The position numbers and the translations under genes are program-made. Positions 25,284 to 37,500 of a DNA stretch of 64,000 nucleotides are shown in pieces. Location: NCBI GenBank assembly GCA_037176905.1, contig JBBBWG010022222.1:117757-181756 (forward strand), in the 5' to 3' direction. The stretch is from Azolla pinnata (taxonomy: Eukaryota > Streptophyta > Polypodiopsida > Salviniales > Salviniaceae). Position 1 is the stretch's first letter; each line of letters begins with the position of its first letter. Below the pieces are notes generated by a model that made no database searches, had not been told where the DNA came from, and was given only the letters and a program-made list of their open reading frames with translations.

Positions 25284-25700
25284 ATCTGAAAGATGGTAAA
25301 ACAATTTTCTTGAAGCCTGTGCTGTCTTATTCTGTACGTGTCCTAAAATTCATTAGATAAATTCCGTGGATTTTACACATTGGCTCTAAACCTGTTTCAG
25401 TTGTTTTAAGTGCCCATATTCACGGTAAGTGCTTCTTCAGTGAAGAATGCTGGCTTTATCAACGAGTCTTGATGATTGTATCTGAAAGACGATGAGAAAA
25501 TTCTCTTGAAGCCTTTGCTGTCTCCTTATTCTGTTACGCGTCCTAAATTCATTCGATAAATTCCGTGGATTTTACATCTCAGTGCCCTTTGGCTATAAAC
25601 CTGTTAAGAAGGACCAACCTCGAATCAATTGTTTGAAGTGCCCATATTCACAGTCAGTGCTTCAGCGAAAGAATGCTGGCTTTATCAACAAGACCTTGAC
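25284..25700. repeat. Tandem duplication, period about 206 bp
   Basis: Copies start at 25284 and 25490 (ATCTGAAAGA.G) and share TTCTTGAAGCCT.TGCTGTC, AAATTCCGTGGATTTTACA, GTGCCCATATTCAC and GAATGCTGGCTTTATCAAC. The second copy is slightly longer. It lies 3' of the PPR gene. Confidence 0.8.
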
Positions 25701-25806
25701 GATTATAGCTCGCATAAGATCACCGTGATAAAGCATTGACCATTGTTGAGATAACACAATATGATAGCATATAATAGAACAGATATATATATATATATAT
25801 AGATTG

Positions 25807-27777
25807 TCACTGGGTTCTCAGCCTCTTCCATACAGCCACAGCCTTACAAGCTGTATCACTATCTTCAGCTTCAAGAAGCTTCATGTAAAGAGAACGATCG
25901 ACCTCTGCAGTAAATTTGCAGTGAGACCCAAGTAGCTCCAGGAAAGATCTCACCTGATGGCTTTTTTTCAGCATGAAGAGATCCAAGATCGTGTACACGT
26001 GGAAGCGGAAGATGTGAACAAATCCTTTGTCCAAAGACTGGATCAACCAGTCGCAAGCATGGTTCACTGCGCCAGTTTTACAATAGCCCTTTATCATGTT
26101 CGTGTACGAGCTAAGGTCAGGAGAGCAGTTCCGCTCTTGGATTCCCTCGAAAATCACTCTTGCATACCCGATCCTGTTCGACTTGGCGAATCCAGTGATG
26201 AGAATGTTGTGAGTAACAGTGTTAGGAACGAAGCCTTCGGCTTTCAGATTCGTGAAGAGGTGGTAAGCTTGATCGACCCTGTGAGATCTACATAGACCAC
26301 TCAACCAGCAATTCATGATCCGTGTATCAGGAGTAGAAGAAGAATGCTTACTCAGACTCTCTTCCAATATTGTCTTTGCTTTCTCGTCATCCCCCGCCTT
26401 CCCGAATGCATAGATCAAAGAAGAGTATAGAAACCCATCAGGCACAAATCCATGAGCACTCATCTCAGTCACCAGTTTCATCGCCTCTTCTTCGTGCCCG
26501 GCTTTTAGATGCCCATCGATGAGAGCGCAGTAAGTTACTGCGTTCGGCTCGCATCCGACTTCAGCCATATGTCTCAATAGATCTCTGGCCTCATCCAGCT
26601 GCCCATTCTTACACAATGAATCGATCCGTGAAGTGCATAAGTATTCATTTGGAACACAGCCAGTAGAACCCATGTACTCGAGCAGACCTAATGCTGCACT
26701 CGTCTTCCCAACTTTCAACATTCCATCGATTATGGTAGTGTAAGTCACAACATTCGGCTTGATTCCTTCCGAGTCCATAACCTTGAGAAGCTTCCAAGCT
26801 TCATCAAGCATCTCTGCCTTGCAATATCCGTCGATGAGAGAGCTAAACACGTAGACATCAGGCGATATATCGCTCTTTTCCATCATCTGAACAAAAAGAG
26901 AGCTTGCTTCTTCCATTCTTCCCACCTTACAAAACCCATCGATCAAAGTACCAAAAGTGACCTTGTTGGGCGCACACGGCATCTCCTCTAACCATTTTCT
27001 TGCTTCTTCGAGCTCATTCTTCTTACACAGATAAAGCATCCATATATTGCAAGTGCATGAGTTCCTCTGAAATCCATAGCTCAAAACCTTGTGATAGAAA
27101 TCACGAGCCCAGTCCAACTCATTCTCCTTGATGAGGATATGAAGCAGGAGATTGCATGTCCAAATATTAGGCCTTGAAAGTATACATCCATCCATTCTCG
27201 AAAAGAAAGCGAATGCTTCTTCGACTTTGCGAGCCTTACCATACTCTTTTATGACAACATTACATGTGATAGTGCCCAAAACACATCCATCTTCCTTCAA
27301 GTATTCAGAAACGATCTTCTCGATGAATTTGAACTCTCTTTCTTTCACTGCTATATGAACCGCACTGTTGTACGTCAAATTGGTGTGCTTATAGTTACGG
27401 AGGTTTCTAACCCATAAGAAAAAGCAAAGGCTAACTAGGGCACGGCCGAACCTTCGTTTCAGGAGCTCATTGACATGAGCCGAATTTATCTGAAATGGAA
27501 GAGATTTCAACGATTCTTCTGCCTCGTAGCTCCATTGTCTGAGCGGGCGCAGTATCTCATGCATTCGATCCACGTCTTGTGCGAAACTGCTCGGTGGCGG
27601 ATCGCATCTTGATCGACGAATCGTTGTTTGGCTAGTAGGCCTTTGTGAAGAGAACGAGCGATGACGTGCTGGAGTATCGAGGTTTCTCAACCGAGAGAAA
27701 CAAAGGGGAAGAAGATGGTGGTCAGAGCTCCTGTTTCTCCAGAGAAGTATGGATTTGACACATTGCTTCGGTCTCAT
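25807..27777 (-). CDS. P-class pentatricopeptide repeat (PPR) protein
   Basis: Organellar RNA-binding protein, 656 aa, intronless as is usual for PPR genes. The first 65 or so residues are rich in Arg and Ser with few acids (MRPKQCVKSILLWRNRSSDH..), fitting a mitochondrial or plastid presequence. From about residue 135 there are 13-14 tandem 35-residue motifs, for example VTFGTLIDGFCKVGRMEEAS, YVFSSLIDGYCKAEMLDEAW and VTYCALIDGHLKAGHEEEAM. All are P-type, and I see no E, DYW or SMR domain, so a role in RNA stability, splicing or translation is likelier than C-to-U editing. The start is the first in-frame ATG. I cannot name the orthologue. Confidence 0.92.
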   Translation of the reverse strand: MRPKQCVKSILLWRNRSSDHHLLPLCFSRLRNLDTPARHRSFSSQRPTSQTTIRRSRCDPPPSSFAQDVDRMHEILRPLRQWSYEAEESLKSLPFQINSAHVNELLKRRFGRALVSLCFFLWVRNLRNYKHTNLTYNSAVHIAVKEREFKFIEKIVSEYLKEDGCVLGTITCNVVIKEYGKARKVEEAFAFFSRMDGCILSRPNIWTCNLLLHILIKENELDWARDFYHKVLSYGFQRNSCTCNIWMLYLCKKNELEEARKWLEEMPCAPNKVTFGTLIDGFCKVGRMEEASSLFVQMMEKSDISPDVYVFSSLIDGYCKAEMLDEAWKLLKVMDSEGIKPNVVTYTTIIDGMLKVGKTSAALGLLEYMGSTGCVPNEYLCTSRIDSLCKNGQLDEARDLLRHMAEVGCEPNAVTYCALIDGHLKAGHEEEAMKLVTEMSAHGFVPDGFLYSSLIYAFGKAGDDEKAKTILEESLSKHSSSTPDTRIMNCWLSGLCRSHRVDQAYHLFTNLKAEGFVPNTVTHNILITGFAKSNRIGYARVIFEGIQERNCSPDLSSYTNMIKGYCKTGAVNHACDWLIQSLDKGFVHIFRFHVYTILDLFMLKKSHQVRSFLELLGSHCKFTAEVDRSLYMKLLEAEDSDTACKAVAVWKRLRTQ

Positions 27778-27839
27778 AGCCAGCCGAGGAATGGGCTACG
27801 GAACCCCTGCAAAACCCTGATCTTGGAAACAAGTATCCC

Positions 27840-28140
27840 AAATCATAGAAACCCTAGCCACAGCCTTATTACAACTGCTTGCACAGACCGGAAGAAGAGA
27901 ATGTAGACCGGATTGATTCCCGCGAGCCTCTAATCCGGCCGCATCCTGCAACGATGCCGGCCAAAACCCACAATGCTGGAAGCCACGGAGCCTGCAGAAC
28001 TCTGGAAGTTGCGGAGCCACCCGCCTCCCCTTAGCTGTGGAAAACCCTAATCTTGGAGAAGCGCCAAGCCGTGCTCAATACCTGCAATCAGCAAAGCTCG
28101 TCGTCTGTGGAAAGCCAAGCTCTTGCGACAAAACCCTAAG
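27840..28140 (-). promoter_or_regulatory. AAACCCTA (telo-box-like) motifs upstream of the PPR gene
   Basis: AAACCCTAG at about 27848, AAAACCCTAA at 28041-28050 and AAACCCTAAG at 28131-28140, plus AAAACCCTG near 27811, lie within 360 bp of the PPR start. Telo boxes are common in promoters of plant housekeeping and organelle-related genes. The assignment to this gene is an inference. Confidence 0.35.
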
Positions 28141-28179
28141 ATCCAACCATCTAGCTTCCTCCTCTTGAACTGGAGAGCT

Positions 28180-28682
28180 CCATGTACGTATGTATGTATG
28201 TGTGTGTGTATGTATGTATGTATGTGTATGTGCGTATGTATATGTCCTATTGTGTGTATGTGTGGCTATGTGTATGTACGTGTTTGTATGTATGTAGGTT
28301 TGCTTGTTTATGTATGTGTTTTGTATGTGGTCGGTTTGTATGTGTGTATGTATGAATGTGTATGTGCGTATATGTATGTGTGCATGTGTGTATGTACGTA
28401 CGTATGTGTATGTGTACACGTATGTATGTGTGCGTGCTTGTGTGTATGTATGAATGTTTATGTACGTGTGTGTATGTATGTAGGTTTGTTTGTTTATGTA
28501 TGTGTGTGTGTATGTGCGTATATGTATGTGTGCATGTGTGTATGTACGTACGTATGTGTATGTGCACACGTATGCATGTGTGCGTGCTTTGTGTGTATGT
28601 ATGAATGTTTATGTACGTGTGTGTATGTATGTAGGTTTGTTTGTTTATGTATGTGTGTGTGCATGTGCGTATATGTATGTTG
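28180..28682. repeat. TATG/TGTG microsatellite block with higher-order repeat
   Basis: About 500 bp of (TATG)n, (TGTG)n and TACG steps. A longer unit, holding TATGTAGGTTTGTTTGTTTA and a following TGTACGTACGTATGTGTATG, recurs at roughly 140-bp spacing. Tyr/Val/Cys-rich and Thr/His-rich frames on both strands are products of the repeat. The block ends about 50 bp before the tRNA gene. Confidence 0.9.
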
Positions 28683-28731
28683 TATACGTATTTCTATCAT
28701 AATGATATACGTAAATTCGTATAGCATCCCA

Positions 28732-28805
28732 GGTCTCGTGGTGTAGTTGGTTATCACATCAGTCTAACACACTGAAGGTCTCCGGTTCGAGCCCGGGCGA
28801 GGCCA
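28732..28805 (+). tRNA. tRNA-Val (AAC)
   Basis: 74-nt cloverleaf. The acceptor GGTCTCG pairs with CGAGGCC (one G-U), followed by discriminator A. The A box is GTGTAGTTGGTTATC, the anticodon stem-loop CAGT-CTAACAC-ACTG has anticodon AAC, and the T arm and B box are GGTTCGAGCCC. No CCA is encoded and there is no intron. It reads as the standard plant cytosolic tRNA-Val with a few neutral changes. Confidence 0.97.
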
Positions 28806-28809
28806 TGTT

Positions 28810-29290
28810 GTGTTTTGTACTTTTGAAAATTCTTTCAATGACTTGTTCTTTTGCCATTTGGTCAGAATTTGGGACCAAACATCTTCTCATTGCAATGAAT
28901 GAACCCTTTGAAAACTTCCGCAAATTGGCCATGAAAAATCAGGAAGCTAATAGTGGCATAGAGATGTTCCTAATGCGCCAATGTAATAATGTCCACCCAA
29001 GATTGTGATGGAAAATACAGAAATTGTTAGGGGATTCATCAGCATGCACAATCCTCCGAGGGGTTTATGGTTCAAGGCTGGTCTTCAATCTGATAGTCTG
29101 ATAGAGGAAGCACCACCGCCAAGCTTCCCAAATACAGAAGGGGACTTGGCCAAATCCCAAGAGCATGAAATCAAAAAACTCGAGGAGATTTGAGGAAGCA
29201 TGTGATGATGATGACACTTTGAGGAAGAATGCAAATGCAGATGAAGTAGGTGATCTGAATTCATCATTCCATGAGGTGATCCGATAAGAA
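28810..29290. other. Region 3' of the tRNA gene, no gene recognised
   Basis: Two short plus-strand frames (to about 29008 and 29005-29193) have ordinary amino-acid composition but no domain I recognise. They could be remnants of an unknown gene. Confidence 0.4.
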
Positions 29291-29544
29291 ATAGACACCG
29301 AAGGCAGGATTTAGACCATTATAAGAAGGATGAAGAACCAACATCGACATTTGAAAAGCCGTGCTTTNNNNNNNNNNNNNNNNNNNNNNNNNNNNNNNNN
29401 NNNNNNNNNNNNNNNNNNNNNNNNNNNNNNNNNNNNNNNNNNNNNNNNNNNNNNNNNNNNNNNNNNNATAGACACCGAAGGCAGGATTTAGACCATTATA
29501 AGAAGGATGAAGAACCAACATCGACATTTGAAAAGCCGTGCTTT
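29291..29544. other. Assembly gap (100 N) with identical 77-bp flanks
   Basis: 29368-29467 is exactly 100 N. The 77 bp before it (29291-29367) and the 77 bp after it (29468-29544) are identical, beginning ATAGACACCGAAGGCAGGAT and ending GAAAAGCCGTGCTTT. This is what two overlapping contig ends placed side by side with a default-size gap would look like. Confidence 0.95.
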
Positions 29545-29923
29545 TACAAAGATATGATTCTTGTCAAAAGCACTTGAAATGCTGCACCAGTCTTATTTTG
29601 AACCTTACAGCCTAACAGGAAAAACCACCAGGCATGGTGGTATCTCTCAATCAGTGATAAAATATGTTGTATTTGTACATTTCACCCAAAATGCCGATGT
29701 TTCACTTTCTGTCCATATATCACCAAAAATGGTGGCAAAATACATATATCCCCTCGCTCCGATTATTTCGGGGATGCGTTGCTTATTGCCAGACGCATCC
29801 CAATGTAAAGAACTTCAATCATATAGGAAATAATCGAGCAAGCTGAACAATCAATTAGGTGAAGGAATGATGCCCTCATTATCATTTTACATACATTGAG
29901 CAGAGAATTGCAAAGAATTATGC

Positions 29924-32900
29924 TCATACTATGCGGATCCAAGAGCCTCCGCAGATTGGACATCCATAGGCCCACCTTCCTGTCCACCATGCTTCCACAG
30001 AGTTGGGTGATGAATTCACACTTGTGTTCGCATTTGGTGTTGCTAATGCACCAGTTTGCCTTCCGCAACGGACACACTGCATGCGAGAACAATAAACACA
30101 TTAAGAGTATTAAACATACATACAAGATGTAAGTCAAAGCAAAACAAATATTCCAGAACCCAACGTGCACACCACCGAGCAATTTGAACATGTTGCATGT
30201 AATACACACAAAATCTTGGGAATAATAATATGACAATGATCATTCAGTTTGCATACCAGCTTAATGGCTTGGTTCAATCCAGACTAAGTTCTGAAGTTAG
30301 AAAACGTTGATTTGGGTGGTTCCTATGGAGTTCTGAAGTTAACGATTTGGGTAGGTCCTATGGAGTAAAACTCTTTCTAAAATTAACACTTCACTGGTTT
30401 ATCCAGCATGACAAACAAAGCATGCCTAAAATTGAATTTCGAAAACAAGAAACTGTAAATTCTCCTCAACAGTTTATTAGTTTGGTTTGGAGACCATATA
30501 TGTTAACGGATTTTGGGCTTGACAGTTTGGTTGGTTTGCTATTCCTAAACCAAAGAATTGCCAAGAAGTGATGAGAATCATCACCTAGTGATAAAAATAC
30601 TCAAAAGAGATAACTATAATAAATATAGGCTGTATTCCATAAAAGGACAGGAGACGTAGATCCAACATGGATGCAAACTTCCTGGGTGCAAGACTCAAAT
30701 AAACAGTCAATAACAATCAGGTGAAGCACATCAACTGTTGCAGAAACAAAGGGACAAATAGAGCAGTCTTAGCTCACATACCTTGTGCCAAGTACCATGT
30801 GCAGAACTTTTCCATGCAGCTAATATAGTGTCCCTTCTCGAACCCATAAAACCAAGAAAACTTCCCATTTCTGCAGCTGTATTCAGCCCAAATGCTGTAT
30901 CCCTTTCAGCAAAACGACGTTTGCGAGGCCACAGGTTCCTCATAATAGGCATTTCTTCTGGAAGATAACTCCCTACAGGTGATCTGCTTGTCGCAAAATT
31001 GCCATTCGTCCTTTCATCAATTTGTGAATACAATTCCAAGGCACCGGCCCATGGGCCCCCAAAATGATATCTTTTACTCAAATCTTCTGCAGGAGGGTGT
31101 AGCTCTAACTCTTTCATGAGCAAACCTGCAGAATCTGCACCTCTAGGACGAGGCAAGTTCTAAAAGATCATATAGACTATAACTGAGAATCATGCTTACT
31201 ATCATTAAACAAAACTTGAAAAACTTGTAGGGTGCATAGAACTGAATAAAACCTGTACGTGATGTCCAAGTGACGCTTCTACCACCTCAGGAGGAACAAT
31301 AAATTGACCATCAGGATAATGCAAACGTATTGATGGGCTAGTTGACCCAATCTGGCTTTTTGGCATCGGATGGGCAAGCAAAGATGTTTTCTTGCACAGA
31401 GTGACTGACACCAGGAATAGAAACTTGACCTGCAGAAGCAATCGGTTACAAAATTGTAACGTTCCAGAGAATCAAAATACCAAGTAAAATGTACTAGATA
31501 CCTCCTCTGTGGTATAACCTTGTCCAGCATTTCCATTGCCAATTCTACCAGCTCTTCCTGGCCCAACCTCATCCAAGTTGTCTGTTCCTAGGTTAATGTG
31601 GATAGTTAGCATCTAAGTTCTGCCAGTAAAAATCACAACTTACAAGCTTTATCATAGGGATACTAGAAAATCACCATCAGAGCTTCGTGTTGTGGCTGTC
31701 TGTGCTGAACGTGGTAATGGACGTTTCCGGAAAAGGAAACAGAACAAGAGAAGTTGGCAGAGTCTCCGAAGAAAATTGCAGTCGCCAACGAGTCTAACTG
31801 CTGGCATCCCAGGAAAAGTTGTTTGGCTCACACTTAACGGTAATGGTGTCACAGGTCCTGATGCAGTAGAATGTGCTGTGGAAGCTGTGCCTTCAGTACT
31901 GCTGTTCACCTTTGCTATTGCACCCTGCACCCATGCTTGTACTGGGTTTGTTCCATTACTGTTACCTGTTGTAGTCTGAGAATCTGCAACAGAGATTATA
32001 CAGCACTTCAATCATAAAGGTTTCTGCAATTGAAACAGATGCAAAGGAATTACTGCTTCAAAAATTCCTGAACTTGAGTAGACACAATATGTTTACACCC
32101 TAAACCCTCAAATCCTACAGGATCTCATCCCCCGTCAGATATCATCTCATCATCTGTTCTACAAGCTCCAGAAATCTAGATGGCAATTCACTTCTCTGAT
32201 ACTTGGGTAGTCTACAACTCTCTCATCAGGTCAGAGACTCGTTAGAGCTTCACCTTGGATGCACCGCACATTATGCTTCAAAACTTCACAATATATGCAT
32301 GTGACATATGGGTATGATGTCCATCATGTTTATTCAATAAGCAGTATAATATGCTTTTGCATTGGTGAGACCAATCTTGATGCGACATGATTAGACATCT
32401 ATTCTTTTCTGTTCTCCTGTTATTTCATAGCAAATTCAAATTATTTCCTCACATGAACATGTTTCAGGGATTTTTTTTTTAATTATGCTAGATATGTCTC
32501 ATGGACAACCTATCCCTCACACCTTTAGAACTTCAATTGGAGAAAGAAACATTTATTTTAGAATGAAAGAACCTACTTAATTGTGATTGAGATGGAGTTT
32601 GAGCTGATCCGGTTGACGTTGAAGTTGAAATGCGTTGTGCGGAAGCTGCAGTCCCAGCTGCATGAGTTGCCAGAGTTCGACAAAAACTAGCATAACGGCG
32701 AAGACGGGTGAGAAAGTGTGAAGCAAGATCCAAGATAGCATCAACATATGGCTGCAGAAAACAAACAAAATAACTAGAACGAGTCAGAGAAACAATGCAC
32801 ATACAACCCTATTAATGTCTTGATAAGGCACCATAATAATAGTTTCTAAATATTTGCCTGCACATATGGAAGAAGAGCAGGGTCAACAGTTATCACTTCA

Positions 32901-34533
32901 GCAAGTCCTGATACTACTTCAGGTGATGCCATCCAGGGATCTGCAAGGAAAGTTCCTGGATTTATGAGAGCAGCTTCAATACCTTTACCAAGCATTTCAA
33001 GAAGTAGCCTTGCTTGCATGTCAAGCACAACAGCCCGCACATCAGATCCATCAACACCTTCCAGCATTCTACACTTAATCTGGTCCAAAGACTGATATTT
33101 TCAAAGATTCATCAGTATAGTTATTAGGATTTATTTGATAACTAGAATTAAACTAGTGAAGCTACTTACAGGACCATAACGTTGCCGATGTGGGAGTGAT
33201 GGAAGTAAATGGAAATCTGCATCCAGTACTGCAATCACCTTATGGAATGTAACTGTTGCATAAAAAAGAGATCAAGTTATTAACAGCGTATTGCTACACG
33301 ATGAAACAGATTGCGAATTGAAGACCCAGGAAACAGAAATTCTTGCTGATTCTATCATGAAAATCCTTTAGCATAATTTAGCATAATAAATATCTTTTTG
33401 TAGATATTGCAGATAGGGTCAACTAGCTCCAGTATAACTGCAATCGTTGACTGTAAACATTATAACATGGAACTTCACAAAACAATTACCATGATAGATT
33501 CGTTGACCTAACAATTATACCGCTTCTCCTATTAAGTACCACAAGCAATAACTTCCTAATATAATAGGAGTTAAATGCTGATTTTTTCTAACATAATTTG
33601 TAAAAGCATAACAAAACTAATCATATCATAAATAGAAGATTTCAATAAATCAAGGTCTATTCTAAATGTATAATATGGAGGACTAGCTAGATAATCTGTA
33701 ATCCCTAAGGTAAATTCTACGAGGAAATTACTTTCCACAGAATTGAAATGAAGTCCTTACATCACCAGAAATTACATTTCTTCAATCAGTGATAATTCGT
33801 TATCTAGCCTGAATTCATTACAAACTTTCTGCTAATTTTGAACCATCTAAAATGTTTAAATTAATTTCTCCAACTTCAAAAGTTCACCTACCATAATGCA
33901 CAGAAACTTGCTCATATAAAGAAATATAGGAAAGCTGCTTCCTACATGCCCATTTCCAAAGACACCAAATGGCCTTCTCTGACTCTAGACTATAGGTACT
34001 TCATACATTTGCTGCGACTATCCAAACCTAACGTTAGCTAATCATAATATTTAGAAATTGGAATATAAGGGACTTGCTTAAGAATGGGTTCTCAATAGCA
34101 ATTAACCAGTCTCTGTAGAGAAATGAAAAAGATTTGATTGGCCATTGTTACTTCACAAATAAACCTCTAGTTTCTAAGATTGAATGCAGTTTCCATCTCT
34201 AAACCCAGTTTCCATCTCAGACAAACAATTTGTCGAGTAAAGAACTTGCCAAGATTGTCCTCAACTGCACTTTGTGTGCAACCAACTGCATCCCACCAGT
34301 CAACCTCAGAAAGAAGGCTCCACCAGAACCTGAAATATGGATACATATATGTTCAAAATGAGACTCCAAGGAAAGAGTCTAGATGAACAAAGAAATTAAC
34401 TAGCTGATATAGAAAAGTAAACCATTAGCTATTTTCAACATATCTGAACTCGCAGAACCTTTCACACTTTTTCACATTTTAAAAACATCAAAATTTTCCA
34501 TATCTTAGTCTATCATTTGTTTTGAGAGTGAAA

Positions 34534-34585
<52 letters not shown>

Positions 34586-37500
34586 GCAGACCATGCTCAA
34601 CACATGGGAGTTGAACTATGGATTTTGAAAAGAAAAATGATAATTGGCAGCAGCTTATGTCAATACGGATTTTCAATATATCAGAGGCCAGCTTATGTCA
34701 ATATGGAGACAAAAAATAACTCGCTCTCTTCACACCATGAGACGTTGAAAATGGACCAAATCCTACTACACTCATACTTTTAGAGTACATTACCAGCTAC
34801 TAAGGGAGAACATTTACCTGTCAGCTAATCCACGCTCCCACATAGAATTGTTGTTGGATCCTTGAGATACAGCAGTTGCAGGTGGAAAAATGCGTATAAT
34901 TTTTAGAACACTGCAATCATTTTTGGTATCATGCCATACAGTACCCAAGCAGCAGCCACTTGGTGAAAAGGCAGGAACAGCAGTAAAAATGCCAACTTTA
35001 AGATAATAGCTATCAATTGGATCAAGATTGACTCCAGAAAGCGTATGAACCTCTCCATGGGCAGTCACCACAGCTAGCTCAGCCCCATGATTTGAGAACA
35101 CAAGTTTAGAACTTAAGTTGTTAGCCACTGGCTGGTCTATATCCACACCAGGTGGTTCATTATTGTTTCTGGGAACTTCTCCCCGTTTAGATACCAATAT
35201 GGTTTTATCTACTTTAGACCTCCAGATGGTGTTGATGGTTGGAGGAGATGACCCTGAATAAGTAGCAGTTGCTGTTGGTTCGAACAGCGGATGCAAACTC
35301 ACTTCTTGCCTTGAGCTCTCCCACCTTGCCACCCTATAACTAATAAGAGGTTGCATATCTGTAGATAGAGAATAACCTGAAATGGCAATGACAAAAATCA
35401 TGAACATTATGTGCATCCATAACATAAAACTGCAAAACTACTCAACAAGCACATAGATTACATGTCTTCATCATGAAGAATCAACAAAAAATATGCTCAT
35501 AGCCATATTTGCATGCATTCCTATGAACATACAAAAATTGAACAGGAAAAAATGTGTATTACACACCCTCATATAGGAGGACTACCAAACCGGATCCTGC
35601 TTTTGATGGATCGAAAGCAATAGAAACGACCCCAGAACCCAATCTATTCCCATTTTCCTTGGTCTCAACTTCCACATTGGCTGACAGATTTGATATTGGT
35701 GAGCAAAGCAAAGTTGGAGAATCTGCATCATCAGCCATCAAAGGATGCTGTGACTTGATGTCAACTGGTAGAATTTGGACTCTTGGTTCTACACTAGATA
35801 AGTGATTTGAAGTGTCCAGTCCCATCTTTGTATCCTTTTTAGAACTAGCTTGCCATCCTAGTAGAACTGATGGTAGTGGGGCAATTCCGATCTTCGTTTG
35901 CTGGATAGAATCCTGGTTGTTGGCTAGGAGAGGACAAACCTCCCATACAACAACAGTACATGGGTTGTCCATAGGAGCTCCAGCAATAAGCAATGTGCCA
36001 GAATCATTCACAATTGCATCTGCTGAGATTAGTTCACTTTGTCCAGCACCTAAAACGCCCTTTCTGGTACTGAACCATTGTTGCTGAGTTCCTGCCACAG
36101 AAGGCCACTGACACCAATGCAGAATTATACAGCCAGACACTGAAATGGAGCACACACAAAGGATGTTTGGGCACCGCACTGCATGTCATAAACATAACAC
36201 ATCACATTTAAAAAGTACTGTTCCAAGAAACAATGTGTTTCAACATATGGATCTCAGACGGATCAGCAAAAATAACAAAACTTTCAGATTTTACAATATA
36301 ATGGCACTGTTTCGCAATACAGGACCTCGAGATCGAAAGCGATGTGGGAGAAACTTTTCTTCAATCGATTGTTTGTCCATAACATTTGTAGCAGTTGAAG
36401 ACCATTGGTACTGTAAACGAGTTCCAATGATTAGAGGGGAAAGGCAAATGTTTGAATAAACCATCCACACTTTTTAAATTTTTGAATACCAGATCCGGAG
36501 GTCATAATGATATAATCATGAAACAACTAGCAGACTCAGGTAGCATTTGTTTAAGTGATAACTGGCTGCCAAACCGGCATTTAAAATATAGCCTAATTGC
36601 TGTCACACTTTGCTGTGATCATTACTATACATTTGCCCATTTTCATCAGACTTACTCTCCTTGCAGAACAAATCCTCACAATCAAAAAAGATAGAAACAG
36701 TTTATATTTATTTCTTTGTTTGGAAAAGGTATTCTGGCAACAAATCGCACGCTAACAATACTGCTGGAAATTTAAACATAAAGGAAGCATATCTTTTGCT
36801 CATTTATATGCTTCAAACAGCCCAAAAATGCAGGTATATGTTTAACTTAAACATCTCAGCTGGTACAAATGTCAGAAAGAAGTTCGGCCATAGAACCCAG
36901 TGACAGAACTAGCTCTATTTTTTATTGCTGTAGCCTATATCAAGCAAGGAGTTATGTGGAGTTCAGGCTTCATCTTTCTAACTCAATTCCATATTAGGCA
37001 AGCTTCCAAAATCATTCTACAAATTACAATAAATTTGTATTCTACCACAAACATATAAAACCAATGTGTAAACAAATAAAAGAAAACCACGAGTACAGCA
37101 AATGCATAGAAAATAGATGGAGCATTCGAGACAGATTCAGAAACATCATCTATAAGTTACAAAAATGATTTCGTACAGGTGACATCCCAAAAATCCACTT
37201 CATGCAAACAGCTGGGTCTTGCTGCCATTCACTCTCACAACTCCAACAATTCATGGCACGCGCAACATTAGGTCCACCCTGGGCTAACACAAAACAACCA
37301 ATGTCATCGTTTAAGGCGACTGTGTTTTTCCTTACAAAACACAAACTGAAGATTTGTCAAATGAAACAAAGAACTTACTTGTGTAGGTTGCTTCCAAATA
37401 GATACTCTTCCTGAAGAGCTCCCCACTAATAATGCCCGTTCACACATCGGCGGTGACCATTCAAGAAATTGTATGTAATCACATGGAGATTCTAAAAAGA

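Noticed and set aside
28075-28757. Thr/His- and Tyr/Val/Cys-rich frames of up to about 200 codons on both strands
   Set aside because: Pure products of the TATG/TGTG microsatellite; no start context, domain or splice support.
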